The translations under genes and the position numbers were made by a program. 64,000 nucleotides of DNA. Origin: Hermatobates lingyangjiaoensis (lineage: Eukaryota; Arthropoda; Insecta; Hemiptera; Hermatobatidae). The stretch lies in assembly GCA_026182355.1 (NCBI GenBank), contig JAPFBL010000069.1, positions 930,001 to 994,000 of the forward strand, read 5' to 3'. The notes beneath the pieces were generated by a model. The model did no database searches, was not told the origin of the DNA, and saw only the letters and a list, made by a program, of their open reading frames with translations. This document shows positions 43,980 to 57,045 of the stretch, one piece after another (position 1 is the first letter of the stretch; the number at the start of each line of letters is the position of its first letter).

Positions 43980-45840
43980 GATAATTAAAAGTCGATACCT
44001 TCCGTTGTTCGTAATATTGTTAGAGTTACGGCAGAAAGAAGAATGTCACTTACTCATGAAAGGAGATTAACTAGATAAGTCAAATGATAATAACAAAGGA
44101 AAAAAAGTTTAATAGAAATATCACACTGATGGCTTCAGTATTCGTTATCAATTTACACAGCTGTTGGGAAATTCGTTCGAAATACACTTTTTAAAACAAT
44201 TTTTTTAGGACATTTTCTTAACTGTTCTAGGATAGTCTAACTAAATACTAAATACATCTAAAATAAATTCAAGTTTAGGCGTCATATGGTTTTAAAATAA
44301 AAATTTTCTGCTAAATGAGCACCATAAAATCAGAGGAATATTTGTTTTAAGTTGCTCTCATCAAACCCTGAATTATTTATTTTTTTAATTTATATATATA
44401 TATTGTTGTTTGATTTAGAGATTAATGTATTTAGTATTTACTTTTTTATATTTTTTAATTTCTCTTTTTTATATTCATTATGCTAAATTAATAGTTGAAT
44501 CAATATCAAATATGGAGTACTTAAGACTATTCTGAGAGTGTTGATAATGTAACATCATAATGATTATAACCATACAAAAAAGTGTAGGTACTTTTATAGT
44601 ATTTAAAAGAAAAAAAAATTATTGAAAGTTCTATTTGAACATTGTTCCCATTTGTTTAAATTATTAATTTATATTAAATTTATTAATCTGTGAAAGAATA
44701 GTTGAATAAACTTCAAACTCGAAGAATATGCTTGTATAATAATATTTTCCAATGTTTTATAGAATTTCAAGACAGATTTCATAATGCTAACAGTTGATAG
44801 AATCTTGAATAGAGAATTTTTTTATTCGTTTTACATAAATCATATATTAGTAAAATTTGTACTCACCTCTATTAGATGTGGAGAAAAAGATGAAAAGTTT
44901 GGTATACTGGCAATGTGTTGGTAATATTGTTGATAACATTTCAAATTGTTTTTAAATCTACGCAACAATGTCATTAAGAAATAGAACATTTCGGAGAGTT
45001 GTAATATGTCTTTAAGGATAGTTTGCATTCAGTCATTTAACAATATAACTCGAAAAATTATATACTTCTTCAATTGAGATAGATTTTTTCTTTAATCAAG
45101 TAAAGCTATCCATAGACTTACGAGGCCAGTCTTGTGCGTGTGTCCTATCTGGTCACTGAAGTTGATTTAAGACTCTAAAATAGTGAGAAGTAAGTTTCAT
45201 TTTCGTTTTAAGATGTAGTAACATCTCTTACTACAAACAGGCTCTAATAATAAAAATAAATGAATGTTTATATAAACATTCAACAAATTCTACCAGTTGG
45301 TTTATAATTGCATAGGAAAGTCTGCGTAATACGTTGTTTAGGTGCTTCCAACATCAAGGAAAGCAAAGCTTTGACTACTGAAAGCTTTCAGAGATTTGAG
45401 CAAGTTTGTCAATGAAAATTGACGCCTGCTTTTTTTCTACAACCTTATTTATGATAAAGTAAAGTAGAGAAGAGTGCCGTCATTGCCGAATATGTACTTT
45501 ATTCTAACACATTATACGTCAAAGGTTTGTGAGATGATGAAGCAACTTTCAATATTCTTGAAGACTTCAAGCAATATAGCAGATGATGAAGAAAATGAAT
45601 TTAAAAACTTCTTGATGATGTGAAAGAATATGAAGGCAATGACTCTTGATGATCATCCTGTCACAGAACAGCGTATCAATCTAAACTTTTCATTACTATC
45701 TCTTTTTACTATTGCCACATTTATAATATTCTTCAAAAATTCCCAACCTCTATAAATACAGTAACACATATATATACAGTCTAATACTTTAATGTACTAC
45801 CAAAAAAAATCAAAACAGTAACACAAAAAAAGACAGACAA
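43980..45840. other. AT-rich DNA, no feature seen
   Basis: No recognisable coding, RNA or repeat feature. Confidence 0.4.
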
Positions 45841-45845
45841 AGTAT

Positions 45846-46058
45846 AATGATCGTCAAACCACAGTAAAAAATGAGAAAAAAACTAAGATCTTTCAACAAT
45901 AACAAGCTGTCTTCGTCAAAGTAAAATCCCAACTGGTCATTGAAAATTTGACTCTGACGGAGACCGCTTGTTATGGTTGAAAGATCTTAGACCTTTTTCT
46001 TATTTTTTATCGTGGTTTCGACATTCATTTTTATTTCACGTGTTTATTGTGAAATTTT
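45846..46058. repeat. Family A PLE inverted pair, diverged
   Basis: Minus arm about 45846-45930 and plus arm about 45935-46058 with the tail on the right. The plus hammerhead (45950-45992) has CUGACGG instead of CUGACGA and a mismatch in stem I. The minus copy has lost a stem II pair. It is not in a (TA)n tract. Confidence 0.7.
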
Positions 46059-46825
46059 GTTACAAATCATAATAAGAGAATTTTCTTAAAGCATAACCTT
46101 CTTTGTAGGTTTGGAAGTGTTTGTATATAACACAAAGTGTAACAACGAAGTTCAAATATGATTTTTACTTGACATGATGACTTGACTTATGTTTTGTATA
46201 TAGCTCTAAGATATATAGGAAATAAATTAAATTTTCTTTTAAAAGCGACGCTTGAGCTTTAGCGTTCTTTGTTGATTTGAATATAAAAATAATGACGCGT
46301 CAGTACTAGTTTTAGTTTGAACCAGGTACACTATCACTCAGATTTTATATTGAAAGCCCCAATTAATGTCTGGGTTAAGTTTGAGTAGGGTTCTGTGATA
46401 TTCTCGTAAAATTCAATCAGACGCCTTTACCCTCTGTCTAACAGACGCCACCCATGGGTTTTTGAATCTCTGACAGTTAAAGTTGGTTTGGATTAAAGCT
46501 TAAACTCTAAAATAATGAACGAACGGCAAGGGCGCTAAATTGATTCTAGGTTTATAAATGAAAATAATACAATATTTTGATTTATAATTAATTAATGGAT
46601 TTGTGGTTAACTGTTTAGATATACTAGCTTATCCCAGTAATAACACAAAACGATATTACACTGATCAGTGGAGTGAAGACTATTGTGTGAAAGTCCAACG
46701 ACTTAATATTGTACCGGAGTGGAAATTTGCAAAATTGATAAAATCTAGTTAGTTGCAATTTTTTTTTAGTGGTTTAAAAAAAAATTATTCTTGAAGTCTA
46801 AGAACTGTGATCCAATCAAACGAAA

Positions 46826-47060
46826 ATCAAAGAATGTGCCTTGTCACCTGTCTCTGTTGGTGATGTAAAGAATATGATACCGGTCCGTGACAAGGGCTTC
46901 GTCTATTACTATTAAGATCTAGGAGGATGTCATGTACGGCCGTATAGTCGTGATCTATGAAGCATCGATCTATCCTAGTCATGCCTATCGGCCAGCTAAC
47001 ATACGGCAAAAGTGTCTTGCATAGGCTATAATTAATGGATACCTTGAGTACAATAATAGA
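46826..47060 (-). pseudogene. LINE endonuclease C-terminal fragment
   Basis: A minus-strand frame reads INYSLCKTLLPYVSWP, then IGMTRIDRCFIDHDYTAV, then a segment with HGPVSYSLHH. The RIDR and (SD)HGPV..SL arrangement is that of the C-terminal part of the apurinic-type endonuclease domain of LINE ORF2 proteins, where the terminal SDH carries a catalytic His. No RT sequence was found downstream. Only about 75 codons remain. Confidence 0.5.
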
Positions 47061-47529
47061 TAATTTTGAAAAGGTCTATGACACTTGGGGTTTAGCAAGA
47101 CACGTGAGAGACTGGAAGATCTAGTCTCTTCAGCCATGCTCCCACTCAAGCGACTACATTCCTTTTACAAATATTAACCATCTTACATATTACTCTCTTC
47201 CTTCAAGTCCCTAACAAACGCCAGCTCAGTCGATCATAGCCATCCTTGTCCAGTACCATTGCCATTCTGCCTGTAACCTATTAGAATATTGCTTCTATCG
47301 CAGTCAAACCGATCAACTTACACAGATAAGTATCAAGAAAATTCAGCATATTTCATACCACAATTCAATAAATACAAATCACTCAAATAATTATGTATTA
47401 GAAAATTTTAGTCACAATTCTCATATCTTAATTTAGTTCTTGTAAACAGTAAAATTAATCGAAATAATTATTTCTTAGAACGATATATTGTAAAAGCAGA
47501 ACACTCAACCAATTATATTTTATTTACTA

Positions 47530-48010
47530 CAAGTAAAGTATATTAATATTGGAAAACGGTTCTATAAAGATTTTCACTAATTTCATGTTTTGAGATGTTC
47601 TACTTAAATTTTGTTTTTGGTTTTATCAATGATGTTTGTCTATACGTGAGTGTGTATCCAAAATCTTGTGGACTCCCGGCAGTTTGCAACATATTAAACA
47701 TAAAAATAACCCTAATAGAATAAATGATCCCAATTGTTTTTGGGCTGTACTTACTTCCTCAAGTCAAATTCACTTATTGCTTAAAATGAATTAAGGATTC
47801 TCCACCCCTTCTTTTGAAAAGGTCTGTGGTTCTGTTAGACAAAAACTACAGTTAAATTTACGCAGTCATTATTTAAATAATATTAACTAAACATAGAAAT
47901 GAAAGGTAGAATTTTTTGATAAAATAAAACATCATTTCTGCGGAAAAATGTAATCATTTTGATTTATAATCAGTTCTACAAGGTTGTGAAACAATTTGAA
48001 AGCTGTAATA
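47530..48010 (+). repeat. Dispersed repeat, copy 2
   Basis: Partner of 26120-26600: CTACAAGTAAAGTATATT, TTTCATGTTTTGAGATG, TCAATGATGTTTGTCTATA, CCAAAATCTTGTGG and GATCCCAATTGTTTTTGGG in the same order. Confidence 0.5.
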
Positions 48011-48654
48011 CATCATAATTATTATTTATGATAAAATGAATATAAATAAATAACAATTTTTTGACTATATTGCTCCATTAAAACAAAAATATTTTAATTA
48101 TTTCAATCAATAATTTTTTTTAATTTCTGCGTAGCTATAAAAAACACTAGAATACACTTTGAATGTGGTTTTTAGAGAAAATTGATTTGTTGTAAGGAAA
48201 AGGTAAAAAATTTTGTCCATCGTATGAAGCGATGAAAATATAATTTTCCAGTATAATATTGTTATTGGTAAATGAATTTTGGAAGGTACATAACATAGTT
48301 ATTTACTGAGTCTTTTCAGTTTGGTATATAGTGGGAGAGTCATAAAGCTACATCACATATATTTTATATGTTTTAAATAAAAATGTTTTTATAAATATGA
48401 CTTATAATCATAGTATAAGGAATACATTTTGAACTAATACATTTCCTACATGTATTCTTGGCTATGTAGAATATAGCGTAAATTGAAAAAGAAAACATAT
48501 TTTATTGTTTCAGAGGTTTCCATGTGTTGAAGTCAACGCTGGTATTTGTGGTGAGGTGACGTCTAGCAGGCTGTGTACTCCCTTTTAGTACTGGAATAGA
48601 AGGTTAGATTTTTGACACTAAATTTTCATTTCATAACATTATGTTTTAAGGAGA

Positions 48655-48800
48655 TAGAAAATATTGTCTACGCCAGCCCACAGGGAAGATTTAAATATTT
48701 CGGTCCTAGACCTGTACGATATCAAGTACTGGTTATTGACCCTTAGCTTAATATACATGAGCAAGGCAAAATTTAGAACTAAAAATGTAGAATGAACCCG
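48655..48800 (+). mobile_element. SINE body fragment
   Basis: Contains GGTCCTAGACCTGTACGATATCAAGTACT, GACCCTTAGCTTAATATACA and GGCAAAATTTAGAACT (each in the order of the SINE at 3309). Head absent. Confidence 0.6.
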
Positions 48801-48829
48801 GTAATGTGGTTCATTCATGGCTGAAACGG

Positions 48830-50500
48830 GTGACAAATAATAAATGAGCAACATTTTTTTCAATAAAAACTCTATTTAAACAACACTTGATTAACAGTAA
48901 GATAATATGAGTGCTATATTTTCATCAATAATTATTATTTTTAAACAACGCTTAATTAGCAATTACATTATATGAACAATAATGTTTATATATTAGTTAC
49001 GTCATAACATTATATGACTAATTTTTTTCAATAGCAACTTTTTCTAAATAGTAATTCCTTTAATATCCATTATTTATTATTACAATATAAAAATACTGTA
49101 GTCAATTTTAATGTTGTTATTATAATAACATGATAGAAATTCTGGATATTTATTTTACCAAACTATATTCAGTTCAGCAAAAATCTTACATGAGTGTTCA
49201 AATATTTTTTTGTTGTTGGAATTTTTAAAAAAATACTGGAGACAAAAATAACGCCACACTAATTTTTCTCTCTAGTTGTTTGCAAATCTATTTAAATTAC
49301 ACTGATCTTAACATTTGCATGGTATAAATATTTAGTTTGTTACACTATAACTGTAACTAAACAACACCGGATTTGCCATAAAGTAAGGTTAATAGCAAAT
49401 ATAATAAAATATTGTATTATTAATGAAATTCTATTTCGAGTTATTGACAGATTTACATGAGTTGAAATCTCCCGAGTTTTTTTAATATATTTTTTAAATG
49501 ATATCTGTATGTATTTTGTGAATATATACCTAAACTTCTGTAGACTTTCTAAATCAGGAGTTCTCCGACTTACTTGGCTCATACAGCTTCTTTCGTCATT
49601 TCTCAAATTTTCATTCACCTCTATATTCCGCGATCTCTTTTTCAAAAAGTGCCATATTGGTATGTTATTATTTTTTAAATCATATGCCAAATTTACTGAA
49701 AGTTTTTCATTTTTTTTTCTTAGCAAATATATACATTCCCTTCTATCATATTTATAATGGAGTTTTACAAATAAAATAATTGTAAATTAAAAATAGCTTT
49801 GTTTAATTCATAATTCGTTACTTATAGTGCCATTATAAGACTCTCGCCATTCAATAGTTCAGTAGAATAATAAAATGTAAATTTTTAATACATTCAATTT
49901 AGATGATTAGACGTATGGGTGTTTTTTCTAAGCTAATTCTGAAATATTAGGAGGATTGTTTGAAAGGGGACAAGACATGAAATTTTCTGCCTCTGATATA
50001 CTGCGTTGCTTCGTACTAATTTAAAACAAAGATGAAATGTTTTACTCACAAATGATACCTCAACACAAATGAAAGCAATGTATGGACATGATTCTTTCAG
50101 GAATCTCACATCAGGTGCTAAATTCTGTTATTCATTTCACTTGCACTGGAATCAGTTTTTGGCTCGAGCAATTCATCTTGACAATCATTAGAAACATTTC
50201 AAAAGAAAATACTTCCTGAATTCATCTTCCAGTAGTGGCAAATGCTGCAAAATTTTGTTTTTTGTAAATTGTGAAATTTAAGTCTGTTTAATCAGTTCCA
50301 CAAAGAAGAGGAGCACTTTAAATAAAAATGATATTAAAATATAAGAACTACATTATATAAATAATGTCATTTCTTTTGTAAGCAAAAAGAAAAAAAAAAG
50401 AACATTATGAGATCCAGTAGGCAGTCAGATTAATCAGAAGGTTGAAGCTTATTAAGTGCAGCTGACCCAGCATAGCTTTGACTGACCAATGCATTTAAGG
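48830..50500. other. AT-rich DNA with one exon-like stretch
   Basis: Mostly featureless. A 128-codon minus frame (49340-49726) overlaps the exon-like segment listed separately. Confidence 0.4.
49574..49695 (-). other. Possible internal exon, 122 bp
   Basis: On the minus strand a CTTTCAG acceptor precedes 122 bp in one open frame and a strong donor (CCAA then GTAAGT) follows. The encoded 40 residues are polar and charged (IWHFLKKRSRNIEVNENLR) and less AT-driven than neighbouring frames. No protein family was recognised and no partner exon found. It could be chance. Confidence 0.2.
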
Positions 50501-50509
50501 CGATTCAAA

Positions 50510-51075
50510 AAGTCAGCTTAATCTCATAATTTTGATTTTTATTCATATTTTCAATTGAAAAAACTTATCCTTTTTCTTAATAGCTTTTTTAATCTTATGA
50601 TTGACTTGAGTCAGGTATAACTTCATCCTAGGTGACAAACCAGTTAGGACAAAACCTATAATAGATTTTCACACCATATATGTTTACTGTGGTCACAATT
50701 GACCTTCTGTCAACCTAAAATCCCTTCTTTGGAAATAAATTTTACTCTCATTGTAAACCCTCTGCGCTTAAAGGTCATACCATTTGACTGATCGATTTCT
50801 CATTATACGCAACATCAGCTCGTTGAGTGCAAATGAGCACTCTACAGCTGTCTACTAGTTCTGAATACTCGGACATGCCCTTTATTACCATTAAGTGATT
50901 CTCCACACTACATCTTTTCTCTTAAACTACTAACCAAAGGGCTCTGAAATTAATATTAACAATATTTAACAACTTTTTATAACTTTTTAATAAAAGAACG
51001 ATCAGTTTCACGTAAGAATGTAAAAATATTGATTTATTATGAAATCTGGATTCTTGTGAACACGATGCTAATCAC
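50510..51075 (+). repeat. Dispersed repeat pair with 56450-57045
   Basis: Ordered similarities to 56450-57045: TCTAATC(T/C)TATGATTGACTTG, a GGTCAG/GAGTCAG run, AAAACCTATAAT, a CTATGGTCA/CTGTGGTCA segment, the TCTTACCCCCATTG-like stretch and GTGAACACNATCTTAGTCACAC. The copies are diverged with indels. Part of 50900-51000 also recalls 26450-26530. Element type unknown. Confidence 0.5.
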
Positions 51076-51264
51076 ACCTTCTGATTCATTATAATAAAAC
51101 GAAGAAGAGCTTTTTCATAAGTGTAATGGCTCTTTTCTTTTATGAACATTGATTTAAAAGAACATCAATATATTTTCTATACGATGTAAATAGTTAATAA
51201 ACTCAGTGTATTACTAAGCATAAATGGAACATAAGAAAATTGTATTTTTTTGTTGTTTAAACCG

Positions 51265-51445
51265 ATAGTCTAGTGGGTGATAACGTCAGCCGTTTACCGG
51301 CTATTTGTTTGATCGGTGATTCTACAGATTTTACATTGGGAGTCGTAAATTTTGCCTAACTCAAGTGCATTTCAAGTAGGGATCTTTGATGAGTATCTGA
51401 CATCGTATATGCTCGGGACCGACGGCTTAACGTCCTCTCCAAAAG
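51265..51445 (-). mobile_element. SINE body, minus strand, next to a tRNA-like head
   Basis: From 51322 to 51445 the minus strand matches the SINE body (GGTCCCGAGC, GATGTCAGATACTCATC, GATCCCTACTTGAAATGCAC, AATTTACGACTCCCAATGTA). Just left, on the plus strand, GATAGTCTAGTGGGTGATAACG and a GTTTGATCGGT segment look like a separate tRNA-type head. The opposite orientations suggest two adjoining fragments. Confidence 0.55.
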
Positions 51446-52171
51446 GAATAAAATCCTTCACATCTTAGAATGTAAGAACTTAAATATAATAAAGTAGAAT
51501 AATAAGATGTAAATTTGTAATACATTTAATTTAGATAAAATTGACAATAATACAAAAATATCATGATACTGTAAAGTTAGATTATCAAAATAATATAAAT
51601 TTTGATATCTTAATTTAGAGCTGACAATATAATAATATCATAACATGTATTATATTTTTAGATTTAAACCTGAAGAACAAAACTACATATTTGAAACATG
51701 TTTTTTACTTTATTAAACATCTATATGTGGGAACTATTTAGTCAACATTTTACTCTACGATAATTAAGTTCCACACAATAACTATTGCACCACCCTGGAA
51801 CATTAAGTTTTATCTTGTACGACTACATATATATAATATATATAATAAATTTATCTTTGTGTGGTTAAAAACTGATGTACTTACATGGAATTTATCATTC
51901 GTAGTTTTATCATCCAACTGATTATTTTTCTTTAATTTTTCGATATATATTGGTAGTCGAATTTTGTCAGATGACTCAGATTCAAATAAATATATTTTAA
52001 TATTGTAATTTATAGTCGAGTACGTAATTCAAATTTTATTTTTATTTTTTTTTAATGACTGTCAAATTAATGCCAAATTTAATAAATGTTTATAAATAAT
52101 CATTTTTATAATACTGATTCTATAAGTAAATTACTATTATAATAAAATTTATAAACATATAGTTGACAGTG

Positions 52172-52285
52172 GTCATAGCAATGTTGAATACTGAAGTTTT
52201 ATTTAGATCATGAAAGTTAAGCAACATTGAGTGAGTTTAGCACTTGGATGGGTGACTTGCAAGCTTTTGGAACCTCATATAGCTT
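52172..52285 (+). pseudogene. 5S rRNA pseudogene
   Basis: About 114 bp with the order and spacing of animal 5S rRNA: CATAGCAATGTTGAATAC, then GATCATGAAAGTTAAGCAAC (A-box region), then TTAGCACTTGGATGGGTGAC (C-box region), ending at TATAGCTT. Many substitutions, notably loss of the GC-rich helices, rule out a functional gene. It could also be the head of a 5S-derived SINE, but I see no body after it. Confidence 0.8.
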
Positions 52286-52380
52286 GCTTTTAGCTACAGT
52301 AGAAAATTTTGAAGACTCCTTAAAGATTGTGCGTTGAAAAAAATATATAGTTTGGCTAATTGTATTATATATTCTAATAT

Positions 52381-52601
52381 AAAAAGATTTCACATAAACA
52401 CGTGAAACAACAATCAATGATCAAACCACAATAAGAAATGGAAAAACAAGACTAAGATCTTTCAACCGTAACAAGCGGTCTTCGCCAGAGTCAAAAACCC
52501 AACAAAAACCCAGTTGGGTTTTTGACTCTAACGAAGACCGCTTGTTACGGTTGAAAGATCTTAGTCTTGTTTTCCCATTTCTTATTGTGATTTGATCATT
52601 G
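52381..52601. mobile_element. Family A PLE inverted pair with clean 12-bp target duplication
   Basis: The left (minus) arm has the full tail (AAAAAGATTTCACATAAACA), the right arm does not. Centre AACCCAACAAAAACCCAGTT. ATATTCTAATAT flanks both sides (52369-52380 and 52602-52613). Hammerheads: minus 52450-52492 (core CUGGCGA) and plus 52524-52566 (core CUAACGA); each has a different single core change, so the arms have mutated separately since insertion. Confidence 0.85.
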
Positions 52602-52613
52602 ATATTCTAATAT

Positions 52614-54440
52614 ATATTAATATGAGCAATATACTTGTATATTACCACATAGTTAAAACTGTGAGTTACAGTAAGTTCAATATCGTGAATGCAATTGTTG
52701 GTGTAGGCATTGTTTAGAAAAAAAGAGCAACTAAACAGTTAAAGTGCTCTACATGAATTGAACTTGAACTTGAATAATATATGCCCATCAGTTTAAGAGA
52801 CTGTTTCTCATCTTATATCTTTTTTTTCCTCATTATAAGTACATATGACATCTGACAGATTATTTAAATTGACTTTCTCCCAATCTTGAATGATTGCGGC
52901 CACATATATCTTCAACAACACTTTCTATAAAAAGAATTATCAACTATAGTTGTTTAAAACATGCTAATAGAATTTACATTATAATATATATAAGCAGTGC
53001 TATTATTCATAATCAATAATATGTAATATTAGCCAATAAATTATATGCATTTAGAAGCTAGTAAATCTTATTGAGACCAAAAAGATTATCATAACACTTT
53101 TAATTTTACTACACTTTTACACTGTTTAAGGCATTCACAAGTTAATTAATTTTCATAATTAAAAGACTCTGAAAATAAATACTTGACGCATTTTGTACCC
53201 TAATTCCAGTACTAAATTCATTATAAAGTATATTAATCAAATTTTTTTTGTTTTCAGAATAAAATCATTTCATTTTTTAGATTAAATTTAGATGATCATT
53301 TTATGTTTAGATGATAATTTAAACAAATTTTGAAAAAAAATTATAAAATATTTAAAAAACATTAATTATACTATTAATAAAATATTATGTAATAAATTTA
53401 ATATAATATAATATATACATATAAATTATAAATATAAATATATTAAATATAAATATAAATAAATAAATATAAATTAATATAATATTATATATAAATAAAT
53501 ATTATATTAAAAGAATATTTATTCTAATGGGAATTTGCTAAAATAGAAGTTACATAAAGGGCAATTTTACAAAGTTTTAATTATTCAAATGAAAATTTTT
53601 TTGTCCTCCTGAGGTGTAAGTAAATAAAAAAAAAGCAAGATTCTGCAAAGAAATTAAGAATAATTATTTGAAGTAAAATTTCAATCATTAATAATTAATT
53701 AATAATACATAATTATTTAATAATTAAAATTAATATGTTTGAAGTATTGAAACCTATTTATGAGAACAAGAACAAAATAGTAATTTATTGATCCAGGTTA
53801 AGTGACACAGCCCACAAATACTCTAGCAGTGCAAACTCGAGAAATGCTTCCACTAATCTTGTCTCCTTTTTGTTTCAATCACAGAAATTCTTAGAACTTT
53901 TTGTTATTTCAATCCTGTTCTTAGCTTTAGGATTAGGAAGATTTGCAACTCGATCTGTCATTTGAGTACAAATAGCAACCTTTATATTTTTAGATAATGA
54001 GGTGACATTTGCTTTGCTTGTCCCAGATATTGATTGCTCTTCTAGTATATCTGGATGACTAGTTACTTATTTTTCCCTCGTTGCTTATTTAAACACAATA
54101 TCTTGGTTTATATCAGGCCTCAAATAACCTTTACATCAATTTTTTTTATTGTTGCATAGGCAGTGTTATCAGATTACACCACAGTTATAGCTAATTAACA
54201 AATAAACCATATTGCCATATTAGTGAGGCTTCTATTCAAGAACAGCGTTGCTTTTATTTTATGAAAACTATCACCTTTGAAAGGCTGAACCTTGTGGATG
54301 AAGGGCACAAGTTTGGTGCTGTTGACAACGTTTATTACCATTTCCAACAAAAATTCGAATAATTTCTACTTACATACTAGCCAACGCCCACTCTTGGTAT
54401 TTCTGTTACTAAATAAGCGACGGTAGAAAAAAAATCAACC
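52614..54440. other. AT-rich DNA with low-complexity TA/TAAATA stretch
   Basis: 53380-53520 is almost entirely A and T with ATATAAATATAAAT variants. Nothing else was recognised. Confidence 0.45.
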
Positions 54441-54449
54441 TCTGATGTC

Positions 54450-54640
54450 TGCCCTCGTGCACCATCAGGGGCCTAGCAGATGTATAGGTTCCATATGTTC
54501 CATATGTTCCATATCCATGGGTAGCAGTCTGCAGAGGCTGAGGCATTCATTTGCTTGAGGGAAGCCTATTCGGTGGAGGTAGGATGCCAGCAAGTCGTGG
54601 TCTGTTGTGGTTCGAAAGACTGCTACAGTCACTGATCATG
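54450..54640 (-). pseudogene. LINE ORF2 C-terminal fragment after RNase H
   Basis: The minus-strand frame reads VAVFRTTTDHDLLASYLHRI, then GFPQANECLSLCRLLPMD, then HLLGP before a stop. HDxLxxxLxRIG followed by CxxC and a His-containing MD..HLL segment is the typical end of LINE ORF2 proteins downstream of RNase H. The final Cys of the knuckle is lost. A 9-bp unit is present three times (about 54493-54519, plus strand CCATATGTT type), inserting repeated M-E-H residues. Only about 60 codons survive. Confidence 0.65.
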
Positions 54641-54659
54641 GTAAATCTCTTCCAATATA

Positions 54660-56042
54660 TCTGCCAATTGCTAAACTTTCATTTGCATTCTTTTCTAAAT
54701 TGCTGAGTTTTTGATATTCTTGGCGTACTGTAATGACGAAAGTGCAGCAGGACAACTCTCAGTTTATCAGCTCTCTCATTACTATTTACACCAACACACT
54801 AACAAATCTAACGTAAAGTTTCAGTTTACCCACTACCTATCTTTATCCGTGAGAGACATCTCTAAATTAAGTGATAAATTTACAAAATTTCTCATTATTC
54901 AAATGATTATTGGAATATTTATATTTTTTATGATCTTATAACATGTTTAGCCATAAAAGTTAATGAATATTTTTTAAAAACTTGGTCTGTAAATTTCTGC
55001 CACATCTTAATTCCATTATGGGCTAGACTGAGTTATTTGGTTTGCTAGAACGAGGATACGTCTGAACAAGGTCTTTTTAGGTCACCTGTCACTATTCCGG
55101 TTCCAAGGTATTTAACAAGAGTAAGAAGTAATATATTTTTTAAAAAATCAGCTTAGAAAGTAGTTATGCAAATCTTATAATGGGAAAACGTATTAATTAA
55201 ACAGCCTTATTTTTATTCCTATGTATTTTTTTATGGCGAATATTTATTACTTCCTTGAATCATCCTTGTCATATATGCGAGAACTATTTTAATTTTACGA
55301 CTTTTTCGTATCATATATGAAGCCATCATTTTTCACTCATTCATGAGCAAATGCTTTGATGGACATTAGCAGTCAGTGTTTTTAACAATGACTTTGGTAA
55401 AATACTTCAAAATATACAATAGAACTGTTCAAAGCGAGAAAATATCGTTCTATTCACATCATAAAACGTAGTGCATGCAGGTAGTGTTACCAGTGCTGCC
55501 TGGGAAAAATATTATAATTTAAATTTTTATTAGAACATAAATTAAGAATAATTTTAATAGAAAATTGATTTCTGTAACATAAAATTAATATTTTGGAATA
55601 AAATAAACAGAATGAACATAGAAGTGTAATTTTCACTCAAACTTCTGCATGCCTGACTGTATCAATGTGGGGAATGTTTTCCGTAACAGTCCAGAGGTGA
55701 GTGTTTATTGTCTGGACTATTCTTAATACTGAAAGTGGAACTTAATACTAGATGTCTTATATTTTCCTGTAATAGTCTCTTCAAATATTCAAAAATCTTG
55801 ACATTTATGTTATATTCAACGTTTATTGTAGGGGTTTAAATACAGAGAAAGTGTATACTTGGATAAAAATACTCTTTTCGATGTTTACCATAAACATTCC
55901 AGCGCCAATATCACATTAAGAATGTTTAAAGAACTTAACGTCTAACGGCTACCTTGGTGGTGGACCAGCTCCTGGGCTTAACTTCAGTCGTTTATGCTCT
56001 GCTGTTATTCATTTAGTCTGTTTAAAAATATTGTCAATACAC

Positions 56043-56084
<42 letters not shown>

Positions 56085-56450
56085 ATGTAAAAATCATTTG
56101 AAATCTTGACAGATATACACGGTTTGGCCCACTGAAGTTTTTTTTAGATTTCGGTATGAATATGAGTGATATGTATGGCAAAAGTATATGTCCAATACAG
56201 GTTTGACCGCTTGATGTGCCACATTGATATTATATCAGAAATATCCCTCCTACTTAGGTGAAAATGAAGTTAAACATAAAATTTGCTGGTGTCAATTACA
56301 TGGTTTATTTGCTAAAAAGAAAAAAAAAAGATAAACTAGATTAACTTGATAATCTGATTAACTAGAAAATGGTTTGGATTTATTAATGGAGACCATTTGA
56401 CCTGGATTAGCCTTGAAATAAGGGATTCATTTAAGGGGATTTAAATTCTC
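54660..56450. other. AT-rich DNA with (TA)n at 56045-56081
   Basis: No coding, RNA or mobile feature was recognised. The (TA)n tract here has no PLE unit beside it. Confidence 0.4.
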
Positions 56451-57045
56451 AGCGCAAGCTCTTAATTTTAGATTTTTATTAATATTCCTAATTGATAAGA
56501 ATAGACAAATTTATGTTTCTAAGTACTTTTCTAATCTAAGGGATTAACTTGGGGATAAGATTGTGCACTGTTGTCTGTGACCTTTTTCAGTAGCTTTTCT
56601 AATCCTATGATTGACTTGGGTCAGCACAGGTATTATCCTAACCAGTGTGACAGGTCAGATAGCCCAAAACCTATAATTTCTTTATTCACCCCGTAAACCT
56701 ACTATGGTCAGAATTACTCTCTGAAAGTCCCAAACCCTCCACCCCATCCAGGGGTGAATCTTACCCCCATTGATGCCTCCAGGAGTCATCTGCAAGTGAT
56801 ATTTATAGTTTTTAGGCATTATTGAATCATAACTTATCCACTTAAATACACATTAGAAATTACGTTTTTACTTTGTTAAGCGTTAAAATTTTGCAGACCA
56901 AACTGAATTTATACTAATAATAACTGAAAGAAAAATTCAAATTTATGAAATAAATAATCAAATCAGTTTTTCCATACAATACTAAAATTTTGACTTATGA
57001 TTAAAACTAAAAATTTGTGAACACCATCTTAGTCACACTGTTTGA
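56450..57045 (+). repeat. Dispersed repeat, partner of 50510-51075
   Basis: See the partner for shared landmarks. This copy keeps a GC-richer centre (CCCTCCACCCCATCCAGGGG) that is eroded in the other. Confidence 0.5.
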
